Assembly (NCBI RefSeq): GCF_014926405.1
Contig: NZ_JACXXJ020000003.1
Coordinates: forward strand, 541,001-605,000
Origin: Agrobacterium vitis
Lineage (GTDB): Bacteria; Pseudomonadota; Alphaproteobacteria; Rhizobiales; Rhizobiaceae
Length of the DNA: 64,000 nt
Direction: 5' to 3'
Shown: one piece after another, positions 18,538 through 27,618 of the stretch
How the letters are laid out: every line of letters starts with the position of its first letter
Position numbering within the stretch: position 1 is the first letter of the stretch
The notes under the pieces: model-generated
The model's input: only the letters and a program-made list of their open reading frames with translations
Told to the model about the DNA's origin: nothing
Database searches by the model: none
Made by a program: the position numbers and the translations under genes

Positions 18538-19697
18538 GCGTAACATCTTCCCCCCTGCCCCAAGCCACGACAGGCGCTGGCACGCCGAACGAACCCTTGC
18601 TGGACAATCAGACAACCGGCGACCGCATGGTGGTCTCCTCGCAATGGGCGTTGATGTGGTTCAAGTTTCGCCGCCACAAGCTGGCGATGATCGGCCTGAT
18701 CGCTACGGCAGCGATCTATTTCCTGGCGATTTTCGCAGAATTCCTGTCGCCAACCCTGCCGACAACCTTCAAGCCGCAATATACATTCGCGCCGCCGCAG
18801 CCGATCAGCCTGTTTCACGATGGCAAATTCCTGCCGCATGTGAAGGGCTATAAGAATGTCGTCGATCCGAAATCCTTCACCCGGGTTTTCCAGGTGGATG
18901 ACAATGCGATCATCCCCATCGAGTTTTTTGCCCGTGGCGAAAGCTATGACATGTGGGGCCTGTTCACCACCAATCTGCACTTCATCGGCCCGCTCGATCA
19001 TACCAAGCCTTTCTATATTCTGGGTGCGGACCGGCTTGGCCGCGATCTCTTGTCGCGCGTCATCTATGGCACACGGATTTCCATGTCGATTGGCCTGATC
19101 GGCGTGTTTCTCAGCCTGGTGATCGGCCTGATCCTGGGCGGCATCTCCGGCTATTTCGGCGGGATCATCGATAGCGTCATCCAGCGCACCATCGAGTTTA
19201 TCCGCTCCATCCCGACCATTCCGCTGTGGCTGGGGCTGGCCGCCGCCATGCCGAAGGACTGGTCGTCGCTCAAGGTCTATTTCGTTATCCTGGTCATTCT
19301 CTCCTTGATCGGCTGGACAGAAATGGCGCGGGTGGTCAGAGGCCGCTTCCTGTCCTTGCGCACCGAGGATTTCGTCACCGCCGCCCGGCTGGACGGTGCC
19401 AGCGAAATGCGGGTGATCGGACGTCATATGATGCCCTCCTTCACCAGCCACATCATCGCCGCCGTGACACTGGCAATCCCGACGATGATCCTTGCCGAGA
19501 CATCGCTGAGCTTCCTCGGCCTTGGCCTGCAACCGCCCATCGTCAGCTGGGGCGTGCTGCTTCAGGACGCCCAGAACCTGCGGGCGTTGACCCAGGCTCC
19601 GTGGCTATTGGCACCCGGTGTGGCGGTGGTGGTCGCAGTCCTCAGCCTGAACTTCCTTGGCGACGGCCTGCGCGATGCAGCCGATCCCTATGCGTGA
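18534..19697 (+). CDS. ABC transporter permease (DppC/OppC-like)
   Basis: A 387-residue inner-membrane permease, longer than ordinary DppC because of an insertion of about 100 residues after the first span, facing the periplasm; this is typical of oligosaccharide-type members. The motifs LGADRLGRDLLSRVIYG and the coupling loop EDFVTAARLDGASEMRVIGRHMMPS are present. Its ATGA start overlaps the stop of the DppB-like gene. It forms the heterodimeric channel of the kdgD-linked importer. Confidence 0.92.
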   Translation: MSVTSSPLPQATTGAGTPNEPLLDNQTTGDRMVVSSQWALMWFKFRRHKLAMIGLIATAAIYFLAIFAEFLSPTLPTTFKPQYTFAPPQPISLFHDGKFLPHVKGYKNVVDPKSFTRVFQVDDNAIIPIEFFARGESYDMWGLFTTNLHFIGPLDHTKPFYILGADRLGRDLLSRVIYGTRISMSIGLIGVFLSLVIGLILGGISGYFGGIIDSVIQRTIEFIRSIPTIPLWLGLAAAMPKDWSSLKVYFVILVILSLIGWTEMARVVRGRFLSLRTEDFVTAARLDGASEMRVIGRHMMPSFTSHIIAAVTLAIPTMILAETSLSFLGLGLQPPIVSWGVLLQDAQNLRALTQAPWLLAPGVAVVVAVLSLNFLGDGLRDAADPYA

Positions 19698-19706
19698 GGT
19701 AACTCC

Positions 19707-21413
19707 ATGACATCGAACGTAAAGCCCCTCTTGCAAGTCAAGAACCTCAGCGTCGAATTTCCCGTGCATCGCCAGGTCATTCAGGCCGTCCGCAATGTCT
19801 CCTTCGATGTCCATGAAGGCGAAACCCTTTGCGTGCTGGGCGAAAGCGGCTCGGGCAAGAGCGTCACTGCCCGCGCCATCCTGAAGCTGCTGGCCGATCC
19901 CGGTCGGCTGACGTCAGGTGAGATCCTTCTCGCTGGCGAAAACGGCAACGCTGACCGCGACATCGCCAAGCTCAAATCCTCCAGCCAGGACATGCAATCG
20001 ATCCGGGGCGGCCAGATCGCCATGATCTTTCAGGAGCCGATGACCTCGCTATCGCCCGTACACCGGATCGGCGAGCAGATCATCGAGGCGATCCTGCTGC
20101 ATGAGAAGATGGACAAGGCTGAGGCGCGCGCCCGCGCCATCGACCTGTTGCGTCAGGTGCGCATTCCCGATCCGGAAACCACCATCGACCGCTATCCCTT
20201 CGAATATTCAGGCGGCATGCGCCAGCGCGCAATGATCGCCATGGCGCTGTCGTGCAATCCGCGCCTGTTGATTGCCGATGAGCCGACCACGGCGCTCGAC
20301 GTCACCACCCAGGCCGAGATTCTCGACCTGATCGTCTCGCTTCAGCGTGAGCGCGGCATGGCCGTGCTGTTCATCACCCACGATATCGGCGTGGTAGCTG
20401 AGATCGCCGACCGGGTGATGGTGATGTATCGTGGCGAAAAGGTCGAGGAAGGGCTGGCCGAACAGGTTCTGCGCCGCCCGGCTGCCGCCTATACAGCAGC
20501 ACTTCTGGGTGCCGTGCTGAAGCTGGAAACGCCCCTTCCCAAGCGCACGCTGCCTGCCGCCGCCAAGCCGCTGATGGAGGTTTCCGACCTGCACTTGCAG
20601 TTCGGTTCGCGCCGTCGTTGGGGAGTGAAACAGACGTTCGGCGTTAAGGCTATCGACGGGGTCAGCCTGACCCTGGCACCCGGCGAAACCCTTGGGATCG
20701 TCGGAGAAAGCGGATCGGGCAAGACCACGCTTGGCCGCACCATGTTGCAAATCTACAAGCCCACGGCTGGCCATGTGCATTATGCCGATGCCAACGGGCA
20801 AGACGTTGACATCGTCAAAGCATCGCGCAACACCATGCGTCATCTCTATACGGAAATGCGCATGGTGTTTCAGGACCCACATTCTTCGCTCAATCCACGC
20901 ATGACGGTGTTTGAAACCATCGCCGAGCCGATGCGGATGATGGGCCTGACCACCACCCAGATGCGCGAGCGGGTGGAGTATCTGCTCGACCGCGTTGGCC
21001 TGCCGACCAATGCCATCAACCGTTATCCGCATGCCTTTTCCGGTGGTCAGCGTCAGCGCATTTCCATCGCCCGCGCCATCGCGCCCAATCCACGGCTGAT
21101 CATCGCCGATGAGCCGACCTCGGCGCTGGACGTGTCGCTGCGCCATCAGGTTCTCGATCTGCTGGCCGAATTGCGGGCCGAGCTTGGCATCAGCTTCATC
21201 TTCATCAGCCATGACATTACCGTGGTGCGCTATTTCTGCGACCGGGTTGCGGTGATGCAAAAGGGCAAGATTGTCGAAATGGGCGATGCCGACGACATCT
21301 GCCTGCGGCCCCAGCATCCCTATACCCAAAAGCTGATCGCCTCAGTGCCGCAGCCCGATATGTCGAGACGGCGCAAACCGCTGATCATGCCGCAGGCGAT
21401 GGGGGTGCAATGA
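19707..21413 (+). CDS. ABC transporter ATPase, two fused domains (DppD-DppF type)
   Basis: A 568-residue protein carrying both ATPase halves of an Opp-type importer. First domain: Walker [13 protein letters not shown], signature YSGGMRQRA and Walker [13 protein letters not shown]. Second domain from about residue 285: [12 protein letters not shown], signature [10 protein letters not shown] and [12 protein letters not shown]. Each has the switch histidine (FITHDIG, FISHDIT) and the oligopeptide-type C-terminal tail. All catalytic motifs look intact in both halves. GAGGTAA precedes the ATG and the stop overlaps the SMP-30 gene. Confidence 0.94.
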   Translation: MTSNVKPLLQVKNLSVEFPVHRQVIQAVRNVSFDVHEGETLCVLGESGSGKSVTARAILKLLADPGRLTSGEILLAGENGNADRDIAKLKSSSQDMQSIRGGQIAMIFQEPMTSLSPVHRIGEQIIEAILLHEKMDKAEARARAIDLLRQVRIPDPETTIDRYPFEYSGGMRQRAMIAMALSCNPRLLIADEPTTALDVTTQAEILDLIVSLQRERGMAVLFITHDIGVVAEIADRVMVMYRGEKVEEGLAEQVLRRPAAAYTAALLGAVLKLETPLPKRTLPAAAKPLMEVSDLHLQFGSRRRWGVKQTFGVKAIDGVSLTLAPGETLGIVGESGSGKTTLGRTMLQIYKPTAGHVHYADANGQDVDIVKASRNTMRHLYTEMRMVFQDPHSSLNPRMTVFETIAEPMRMMGLTTTQMRERVEYLLDRVGLPTNAINRYPHAFSGGQRQRISIARAIAPNPRLIIADEPTSALDVSLRHQVLDLLAELRAELGISFIFISHDITVVRYFCDRVAVMQKGKIVEMGDADDICLRPQHPYTQKLIASVPQPDMSRRRKPLIMPQAMGVQ

Positions 21414-22270
21414 GAGAATTTACCGCGCAACCGCTTGATATTCCAGCCGTCACCGTGGCAGAAAGCCCGCTATGGCATGGTGACGCGCTCTGGTATTGCG
21501 ACATCGAGGCAGGCGGCCTGCTGCGCTTCGATCCGCAAGATGCCAGCTTGAAACGCTGGGTGCTGGATGGCGCGCTTGCCTCCATCGCACCATGCGGTGA
21601 TGGCTTTATTGCTGGAACCTCACGCGGGTTCGAATATCTATCGCTGGATGGCGATCGACTGAACCGGGAACTGCTGCATTCTCCTTTCACTGCCGCGCCC
21701 GGTACCCGCATGAATGACGGCATCGCCGATCCGGCTGGGCGCTTCTGGTGCGGCAGTATAGAACCGCATCGTGTCCATCTCGGGCGGCTTTTCTGCATCG
21801 ACAAAGGGCAGGTTCGCGTGGTGCGCGACGGCTTTCGCACCTTGAATGGTCTTGCCTTTTCGCCCGATGGCAAGCGGCTTTACGTGTCTGACAGCCATCC
21901 CACCCTTGCTCGCGTCTGGACCATTGCGCTTGACAGTGATGGCATGCCACTGGAGCCCCCACAGCTCTTCGCGGACCTGTCCGAGATCGGTGGGCGCCCG
22001 GATGGCGCAGCGGTGGACGAGGACGGTTTTTACTGGATCGCCGCCTCCGATAGCGGGCGCGTGCTGCGACTTGATCCCAAAGGCCGCCCCGATATGGTCA
22101 TCCATGTGCCCACCACCAATCCGACCAATATCACCTTTGGCGGGCCGGATTTCAGAACGGCTTTCATCACCAGTCTGAAACCGGGGGGAGAAGGCAATGC
22201 GTTCGCGGGCCTGGTCTTTGCGGTTGAGCTGCCGGTAGCTGGGCGCAAATCGGACGGCTATATCGCTTGA
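21410..22270 (+). CDS. SMP-30/gluconolactonase-family lactonase, UxuL-like
   Basis: A 286-residue six-bladed beta-propeller of the SMP-30/regucalcin/gluconolactonase family. Metal-site residues fall in AESPLWHGD (Glu), RMNDGIADPAGRFWCG (Asn), LNGLAFSPDGKRLYVSDS (Asn and Asp). No signal peptide is seen, so it is cytosolic. Its start overlaps the ATPase gene, and uronate dehydrogenase follows. That neighbourhood fits a UxuL-type lactonase that opens glucaro- or galactaro-1,5-lactone made by Udh to the free aldarate. Gluconolactonase or another sugar lactonase activity remains possible. Confidence 0.82.
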   Translation: MREFTAQPLDIPAVTVAESPLWHGDALWYCDIEAGGLLRFDPQDASLKRWVLDGALASIAPCGDGFIAGTSRGFEYLSLDGDRLNRELLHSPFTAAPGTRMNDGIADPAGRFWCGSIEPHRVHLGRLFCIDKGQVRVVRDGFRTLNGLAFSPDGKRLYVSDSHPTLARVWTIALDSDGMPLEPPQLFADLSEIGGRPDGAAVDEDGFYWIAASDSGRVLRLDPKGRPDMVIHVPTTNPTNITFGGPDFRTAFITSLKPGGEGNAFAGLVFAVELPVAGRKSDGYIA

Positions 22271-22309
22271 GCCCTGCCATTTGACCTAAAGCACTTTCCG
22301 CTTAATCGC

Positions 22310-22394
22310 TCTCATAGAATGGGCTTTAGATTTTTGTTTATACGCATGTCTTTACCCCAAAACCGGAAAGCACTTTTTGGGAGACAGACTCTAG
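22310..22394 (+). repeat. Rhizobial intergenic repeat
   Basis: The interval between the SMP-30 gene and udh holds the blocks CGCTCTCATAGAATG, TTTTTGTTTA, GCATGTCTTTACCCCAAAA, CCGGAAAGCACTTTTTGGG and GACAGACTCTAG. The same layout occurs in reverse at 1-81 and, with a different terminal stem, at 44637-44745. It ends at the ribosome site of udh, so it could affect expression of that gene. Confidence 0.65.
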
Positions 22395-22408
22395 GCAAGG
22401 AGTGTTTG

Positions 22409-23173
22409 ATGACCCGTCTCCTGATCACCGGTGCCGCTGGCAATATTGGCACCACGCTTGCACCGCGCCTCACAGCACTTGGCTATGACCTGGTGTTGAG
22501 CGACCTGCATGACGATACGGCCTGGGGCATCAAAGGTGCCGATCTCGGCAATTTCGATGCGATATGCACCGTCATGCAAGGTGTGGACGGCGTCATCCAT
22601 CTCGGCGGCATGGCCAATGAGGCATCGTTCGAAACCGTGCTGAATGCCAATATTCGCGGCACCTATCACATATTCGAAGCCGCCCGACGCCTTGGTGTCC
22701 CGCGTATCGTGCTGGCCAGTTCCTACCATGTCGTCGGCTTACACCCGTTCGGGGCGCCAATCGATGAGACCGCGCCAATGCTGCCCGACAGTTTCTACGG
22801 CCTGTCCAAGGCCTATGGCGAGTTGCTGGCCCGCACCTATCACGACAAATGCGGCATTCAATCGGTATCCGTGCGCATCGGCTCCTGCTTCGATACGGTT
22901 CGCAGCCCCCGTATGCTCACCACATGGATCAGTGCCGATGACCTGACCCGTCTCGTCGACCGCGCCTTCAAGGTCGAGACGCTCGGCTGCCTGATGGTTT
23001 ACGGCGTCTCCGACAATGATCGCGGCTGCATGGTGAGTAGCGACGCCGATAAGCTCGGCTGGAAAGCACAGGACCGGTCACAGGACGCGCCGATGGACCA
23101 GGGCCGCGAAAGCGAGAGCATCGGTCCCCTGCTGGGCGGACCATTTGCCGAAGCCCCCCTGCCACAAAACTAA
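22409..23173 (+). CDS. udh: Uronate dehydrogenase (NAD-dependent, SDR-epimerase fold)
   Basis: Oxidises D-galacturonate or D-glucuronate to the corresponding aldarolactone with NAD+. The 254-residue protein has the extended-SDR motif GAAGNIG at the N-terminus, an HLGGMANE segment, the active-site pair in YGLSKAYGE (Tyr and Lys) with the preceding serine in ASSYHVVG, and a VRIGSCFD segment. This pattern matches Agrobacterium Udh closely in order and spacing. GGCAAGGAG precedes ATG 22409. Together with the lactonase and KdgD it outlines the oxidative uronate route. The C-terminal 25 residues are less family-like. Confidence 0.85.
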   Translation: MTRLLITGAAGNIGTTLAPRLTALGYDLVLSDLHDDTAWGIKGADLGNFDAICTVMQGVDGVIHLGGMANEASFETVLNANIRGTYHIFEAARRLGVPRIVLASSYHVVGLHPFGAPIDETAPMLPDSFYGLSKAYGELLARTYHDKCGIQSVSVRIGSCFDTVRSPRMLTTWISADDLTRLVDRAFKVETLGCLMVYGVSDNDRGCMVSSDADKLGWKAQDRSQDAPMDQGRESESIGPLLGGPFAEAPLPQN

Positions 23174-23303
23174 ACGCAGCGCCTCGTGGTCTGACTTTTT
23201 TGGTGAAATCCATTCTCATTAACGGCATAATGTCGTAGATAGACCACGACGATGTCTTTTGGCTTCATCGTGATTGTCCTCGCTATCCTCTCCACCTAAG
23301 GCG

Positions 23304-24482
23304 ATGGATATCGAGATCATGTCTGCGAGGATCGTAAATGAAGACGATTTGGGCCGGCAACGGGCTGTTCGTATGAATGTCACAGCATTGCTGGTCGATC
23401 TCTGTCGCCAGGAATTGAAACGTGCTGTGTCGCCCGACGACAATCTGCTGGAAGACGGTCTGACCATCAACCGGGCCTTGCGCATCATTGACCGTTTCTG
23501 GCGGGAGACCTCGATAGAACTGGATGTCAACAGTTTCTATCTCTGGCCAAGTCCGCAGGCGCTTGCCCGTGCCATCGAGAATGGGGCCTATTTGAACCTG
23601 CCAAAGATTATCGAAATCAGGAAGGGTTCCACGGACAAGACATTGATCGTTTTTGCCGGAGGCTTGAGCTGTTTTCTGGAAGTACAGGACTTCATTCAGC
23701 GCTTGCGCTTTCCGGGCCGAATTCTCGGCATGTCCCTGACGCCCTTCGATAACACCAGTCGTGACCCGGCTGTTGTCGAGGATGAAATTCGCACCTGTCT
23801 CACAGCCCTGCGAGAGGCGAGCATTCCCGGTCCCTATTGTTTGATGGGCTATTCCTTCGGCGGAGTTTTGGCGCTTGAACTGGCGAGAGCATTGAAAGAC
23901 AGTGGCCAGGATGTCGCCTTTCTCGGCCTGATCGACACACCCCAAAGCGAGTATACTTGGCCGCTATCCGTCTGGTTGAGTTTCATGCTGAAACGCTTGA
24001 CGCGGCGGCTGAAGACCGTAAAGCCCCGGCTTGACCCGGCCGCCATACCGCCTCCGCGTCAGGGCGGAGATGATGGAGGGCTATCCATCAGACATCCATG
24101 GACAAAAATTACTGCCCGAGCCGCTGGCATTCCCGCCTATTTCCGCCCATTTCTGTTTCGCTTCCGCGATCCCCGTCACCCCGACTATCCGACGATGGCG
24201 CCGCAATGGATCGGCAATTACCCTCCCAGCTATGATCGAATGGCCCGTCAGCTTCTGAGAATGAAGGGGCTCTACCGGCCACGACTTTATACCGGTCGCT
24301 TGACATTCTATCGCGCCCTTGGCGGATCACCGATCGATTGCGATCCGAAGACCATATGGGAGGCTTTCTTGCCGGGCGCAGAGTGGATCGACATGCGCGG
24401 CAATCACCAGAGTATCGTGATTGGCCGCAATGCCGAAACACTCGCCCGAGACCTGGATCGACGGTTGGACAAAAGCCTCTGA
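23304..24482 (+). CDS. Thioesterase-domain protein with degenerate carrier-like N-terminus
   Basis: About 392 residues. Residues from about 120 form an alpha/beta-hydrolase thioesterase of the type found in nonribosomal peptide and polyketide enzymes: nucleophile serine in GYSFGG (about residue 184), the acidic LIDTP strand and the histidine in RGNHQSIV (about 368). Residues about 27-95 resemble an acyl/peptidyl carrier (VDLCRQELKRAV, DDNLLEDGLTINRAL, VNSFYLWPSPQALARAIE), but where carriers have the phosphopantetheine serine (GGDSL) this reads GLTIN, so it should not be loaded. No synthetase lies nearby. The start is uncertain: ATG 23304 is the first ATG; 23319 and 23370 are also possible. 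The substrate is unknown. Confidence 0.75.
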   Translation: MDIEIMSARIVNEDDLGRQRAVRMNVTALLVDLCRQELKRAVSPDDNLLEDGLTINRALRIIDRFWRETSIELDVNSFYLWPSPQALARAIENGAYLNLPKIIEIRKGSTDKTLIVFAGGLSCFLEVQDFIQRLRFPGRILGMSLTPFDNTSRDPAVVEDEIRTCLTALREASIPGPYCLMGYSFGGVLALELARALKDSGQDVAFLGLIDTPQSEYTWPLSVWLSFMLKRLTRRLKTVKPRLDPAAIPPPRQGGDDGGLSIRHPWTKITARAAGIPAYFRPFLFRFRDPRHPDYPTMAPQWIGNYPPSYDRMARQLLRMKGLYRPRLYTGRLTFYRALGGSPIDCDPKTIWEAFLPGAEWIDMRGNHQSIVIGRNAETLARDLDRRLDKSL

Positions 24483-24511
24483 CGTCCGTCAGGTCAGTGC
24501 GCCAAGTAAGC

Positions 24512-24541
24512 TTGACCTTACACCGTCCAGCGACCTATAGT
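24512..24541 (+). promoter_or_regulatory. Predicted sigma-70 promoter of the SDR-FAH pair
   Basis: TTGACC (24512-24517) and TATAGT (24536-24541) with an 18-base spacer precede the SDR gene by about 180 bases. The leader contains a small dyad, GTAATG...CATTAC, near 24559. The remainder of the 241-base interval shows no gene; AGGAGG lies just before the SDR start. Confidence 0.45.
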
Positions 24542-24723
24542 TCATCGCGCATTCCCCGTAATGCATTATTTATACATTACAATTTCCCCTTGAAATGGAA
24601 GAGGATCAGGCGGAAATTCTGCAATAATCCGGTGGTATCGATAGGAAGACGAGTGGTTCGTGCACCAAAAGCCCAACCCCTTCGTCCCCTTAAAGGCTGC
24701 CCGAACCCCAGGAGGAAAACCCA

Positions 24724-25458
24724 ATGTCGTCGTCTCTTGATCATAAAAAAGTGCTGATAACAGCCGCTGGCCAGGGCATAGGCAGGGCCAGCGCCTTGGC
24801 CTTTGCCCGCGCCGGCGCCACGGTCGTCGCCACTGACATCAACGAGCAGGCGCTGGCCAGTCTGGAAGCGGAGGCTGGCATCACCACGCGCCGGTTGAAC
24901 GTTTTGAAGGACGACGAGGTCAAGGCGGTGATTACTGAAACCGGTCCCTTCGACGTGCTGTTCAATTGCGCCGGTTTCGTTCATGCTGGCTCGGTTCTCG
25001 ACATGAAGGACGACGAACTGGACTTTGCCTTCGACCTCAATGTGCATGCCATGGTGCGCACCATCCGCGCCGTGCTGCCTGCGATGATCGAAAAAGGCGA
25101 TGGCGCGATCATCAACATGTCTTCAGTCGCCTCCAGCGTGAAAGGCGTTGCCAACCGCTGCGCCTATTCGATCACCAAGGCCGCCGTGATCGGCCTGACC
25201 AAATCCGTCTCTGCCGAATATGTCGCCCAGGGCATCCGCTGCAATGCCATTTGCCCCGGCACGGTGGAAAGCCCTTCGCTTCAGGACAGGCTGAAGGCGC
25301 AAGGCGATTATGAGGCTGCCCGCGCCGCCTTCATCGCCCGCCAGCCAATTGGGCGGATCGGCACGCCGGAAGAGATCGCCGATCTTGCCGTCTATCTGGC
25401 CGGCGCCACCTATACGACCGGGCAGGCCTACGCCATCGACGGCGGCTGGTCGATTTAG
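24724..25458 (+). CDS. SDR dehydrogenase, 2-keto-3-deoxy-L-fuconate dehydrogenase-like
   Basis: A 244-residue classical short-chain dehydrogenase: TAAGQGIG cofactor loop (TxxxGxG variant), NCAG, catalytic serine in INMSSVASS, and YSITKAA with Tyr and Lys. The C-terminus ends in TTGQAYAIDGGWS, typical of the family. The closest pattern I recognise is the 2-keto-3-deoxy-L-fuconate dehydrogenase/BDH2 group. The following FAH-hydrolase gene supports a role in the non-phosphorylative L-fucose or L-rhamnose pathway, where the pair makes and cleaves 2,4-diketo-3-deoxyfuconate. AGGAGG precedes the ATG. No fuconate dehydratase or fucose dehydrogenase is in the window. Confidence 0.8.
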   Translation: MSSSLDHKKVLITAAGQGIGRASALAFARAGATVVATDINEQALASLEAEAGITTRRLNVLKDDEVKAVITETGPFDVLFNCAGFVHAGSVLDMKDDELDFAFDLNVHAMVRTIRAVLPAMIEKGDGAIINMSSVASSVKGVANRCAYSITKAAVIGLTKSVSAEYVAQGIRCNAICPGTVESPSLQDRLKAQGDYEAARAAFIARQPIGRIGTPEEIADLAVYLAGATYTTGQAYAIDGGWSI

Positions 25459-25510
25459 AGTTGCCTTAAATTTCAGCCAGAGTGCTTGGAAACATGAAAG
25501 GAAATACCCG

Positions 25511-26353
25511 ATGAAACTGATGCGCGTTGGCCCGATTGGCCAGGAAAAGCCAGCCCTTCTCGATAACGATGGCAAGATCCGCGACCTCTCCGCCCATGTA
25601 ACCGATATCGGCGGTGCGGCGATTTCGCCGGAAGGACTGTCACAACTGGCAGCGCTCAATCCAGCGACCCTGCCGGAACTTGCGCCCGGCCGGATCGGCG
25701 CCTGCGTCTCCGGCACTGGCAAGTTCATCTGCATCGGCCTCAACTATTCCGACCATGCCGCAGAAACCGGCGCAACCGTACCGCCTGAACCGGTGATCTT
25801 CATGAAGGCGACTTCAGCGATTTGCGGTCCTAACGATGAAGTATTGATCCCTCGCGGCTCGGAAAAAACCGACTGGGAAGTCGAACTTGGCGTCGTCATC
25901 GGCAAGACGGCAAAATATGTGTCCGAGGCAGATGCCATGGACTATGTTGCAGGTTACTGCGTCTCCCATGACGTGTCCGAGCGCGCCTTCCAGACCGAAC
26001 GAGCCGGTCAATGGACCAAGGGCAAATCCTGCGACACGTTCGGCCCGATCGGCCCCTGGCTGGTCACCAAGGACGAGATTGCCGATCCGCAGAACCTGAA
26101 AATGTGGCTGACCGTCAATGGCGAGACCATGCAGGACGGCTCCTCCAAGACCATGGTCTACGGCGTCGCCTTTCTCGTGTCCTATCTCAGCCAGTTCATG
26201 AGCCTGCATCCCGGCGATGTGATTTCCACCGGCACACCGCCCGGCGTCGGCCTGGGCATGAAGCCCCCACGCTTCCTGAAGGCTGGCGATGTGGTTGAGC
26301 TGGGCATCGAAGGTCTCGGTACCCAGAAACAGGCATTCATCGCCGATATCTAA
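25511..26353 (+). CDS. Fumarylacetoacetate hydrolase-family protein, diketo-deoxyfuconate hydrolase-like
   Basis: A 280-residue FAH-fold hydrolase that cleaves carbon-carbon bonds of 2,4-diketo acids using a divalent metal. Seen: an N-terminal small domain, the core beginning KFICIGLNYSDHAAETG, the metal-binding Glu-x-Glu of DWEVELGVVIG, the aspartate in HDVSERAFQ, and GDVISTGTPPGVG. The N-terminal style (MKLMRVGPIGQEKPAL) is that of proteins labelled 2,4-diketo-3-deoxy-L-fuconate hydrolase or ureidoglycolate lyase. It is 52 bases after the SDR gene and should act on its product. The exact substrate is inferred. Confidence 0.82.
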   Translation: MKLMRVGPIGQEKPALLDNDGKIRDLSAHVTDIGGAAISPEGLSQLAALNPATLPELAPGRIGACVSGTGKFICIGLNYSDHAAETGATVPPEPVIFMKATSAICGPNDEVLIPRGSEKTDWEVELGVVIGKTAKYVSEADAMDYVAGYCVSHDVSERAFQTERAGQWTKGKSCDTFGPIGPWLVTKDEIADPQNLKMWLTVNGETMQDGSSKTMVYGVAFLVSYLSQFMSLHPGDVISTGTPPGVGLGMKPPRFLKAGDVVELGIEGLGTQKQAFIADI

Positions 26354-26423
26354 GGTTTTTGTGGTTCCTGCGTCCTCGTGGTTCGGTGCGAATCACCACA
26401 GGCTCGCCGTCAGCAGTATATCG

Positions 26424-26448
26424 GCCTCGGCAATAAAAATGCCGAGGC
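26424..26448. terminator. Hairpin between convergent FAH and membrane fusion protein genes
   Basis: GCCTCGGCA / TGCCGAGGC arms of nine bases enclose a 7-base A-rich loop. The position between two convergent genes suggests a shared terminator, though the T-run is weak. Confidence 0.55.
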
Positions 26449-26490
26449 TTAAGATATCAGAGGTCGCGGTGGCCTACTGGGTAATGACGC

Positions 26491-26520
26491 AAACCGGAAT
26501 CGGTTGAAGGAATTATGCAG
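26491..26520. repeat. Short dispersed rhizobial repeat, copy 1
   Basis: A 30-base segment beginning AAACCGGAATCGG and ending ATGCAG matches 26 of 30 bases of the segment at 37625-37654. It sits between convergent genes. A related core (AAAATCGGAATCC) lies in the loop of the hairpin at 44639-44683. Confidence 0.6.
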
Positions 26521-26525
26521 TATCG

Positions 26526-27407
26526 CTACTTCTGACCAGCCTGCGCTTCCGGTTGGATGTCTACTGTGGCCGTCAGGCCCGAGATCAGCCGTGTACCCTC
26601 TGGGACATTTTCGAGATGAATGCGTACCGGCACGCGCTGCGCCAGCCGGACCCAGTTGAATGTCGGGGTGATATTGACCAGCAGGCCGGAGCTTGAATCG
26701 CGCTCGCGGTCCTGAATGCCGGTCGCCATGCTTTCGACCCGGCCAGTCAGCACGGTTTTTTGTCCCATGATCCGCACGGAGGCCCGGTCGCCTTCACGAA
26801 TGCGCTGCAATTTGCTTTCCTCGAAATAGGCCTCGACCCGCAAGGTATCGGTGTTGACGACAGCCACCGTTGCCGTGCCTCTATTGACGAAATCGCCGAC
26901 CTGAAGAGAGAAATTGCTCACCGTGCCGTTAACGGTAGATTTGACTTCGGTGCGATCCAGATCCAGCTTGGCAACATCGCGGCTGGCAAGGGCCTTGTTA
27001 TAGGAAGCCTGGGCCTGCTCTTCGGCTGACACCGCCTTGTCGCGCGCCTGGGCCGAAGCGGAATCGCCAAGCCGCTCTTCGCGCTGGCGTTCGCGGACGG
27101 CCTCATCCAGCGAGGATTTCGCCTGATCGAGATCGGCCTGCGCCTGCTCCAGCGCTAGTTCGAACCGTTTCGCATCGACCTTGAACAGAACATCGCCCTT
27201 GCGCACGGTCGCATTGTCCTTCGCCAGCACCTCGCTGACGGGGCCGGTGACATCAGGGGCAATCTCGGCGACATCGGCGCGCACGCGCCCGTCGCGCGTC
27301 CACGGCTCTTCCATATAATAGACCCAGAGGTGATAGCCGGCAAAAAGCGCGGCAACAACGACAACCAGGGTAACAGCGACCCTACCGAGAGATTTCAACA
27401 TCGTCAT
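26526..27407 (-). CDS. HlyD/EmrA-type membrane fusion protein (AaeA-like)
   Basis: A 293-residue periplasmic adaptor anchored by one N-terminal span (VAVTLVVVVAALFAGYHLWVYYM). It has the lipoyl halves (RADVAEIAPDVTGPVSEVLAKD and NGTVSNFSLQVGDFV), a coiled-coil hairpin of about 80 residues between them, and the LRVEAYFEESKLQRIREGD barrel segment. It is the adaptor of a tripartite aromatic-acid or drug exporter with the FUSC pump and DUF1656 protein encoded just upstream. Its start overlaps the DUF1656 stop by four bases. Confidence 0.88.
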   Translation of the reverse strand: MTMLKSLGRVAVTLVVVVAALFAGYHLWVYYMEEPWTRDGRVRADVAEIAPDVTGPVSEVLAKDNATVRKGDVLFKVDAKRFELALEQAQADLDQAKSSLDEAVRERQREERLGDSASAQARDKAVSAEEQAQASYNKALASRDVAKLDLDRTEVKSTVNGTVSNFSLQVGDFVNRGTATVAVVNTDTLRVEAYFEESKLQRIREGDRASVRIMGQKTVLTGRVESMATGIQDRERDSSSGLLVNITPTFNWVRLAQRVPVRIHLENVPEGTRLISGLTATVDIQPEAQAGQK

Positions 27408-27613
27408 GAGACAAACCAGCGTGTTAGAAAGGAAAGACCTGCCGTCAGCAGGACAAAGAGCGCAACATCGAAAAGCCCACGATGCCAGACGAGCCCATAG
27501 GCACCCATCCAGGCCAGCAGCTTGCGGATCACCATGCTGATCAGCAACGCGATCAGCATCACCACGAAAAGGCGCGGGATATAGACGCCATAAATATCGA
27601 ATTCGGTCGGCAT
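27404..27613 (-). CDS. DUF1656 small membrane protein (AaeX-like)
   Basis: A 69-residue protein with two hydrophobic segments (YIPRLFVVMLIALLISMVI and FDVALFVLLTAGLSFLTRW) and the family N-terminus MPTEFDIYGVYIPRL. It is always found with FUSC and HlyD partners, as here: five bases after the FUSC gene and overlapping the adaptor gene. Its function is an unassigned accessory of the efflux complex. Confidence 0.88.
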   Translation of the reverse strand: MPTEFDIYGVYIPRLFVVMLIALLISMVIRKLLAWMGAYGLVWHRGLFDVALFVLLTAGLSFLTRWFVS

Positions 27614-27618
27614 TGACG

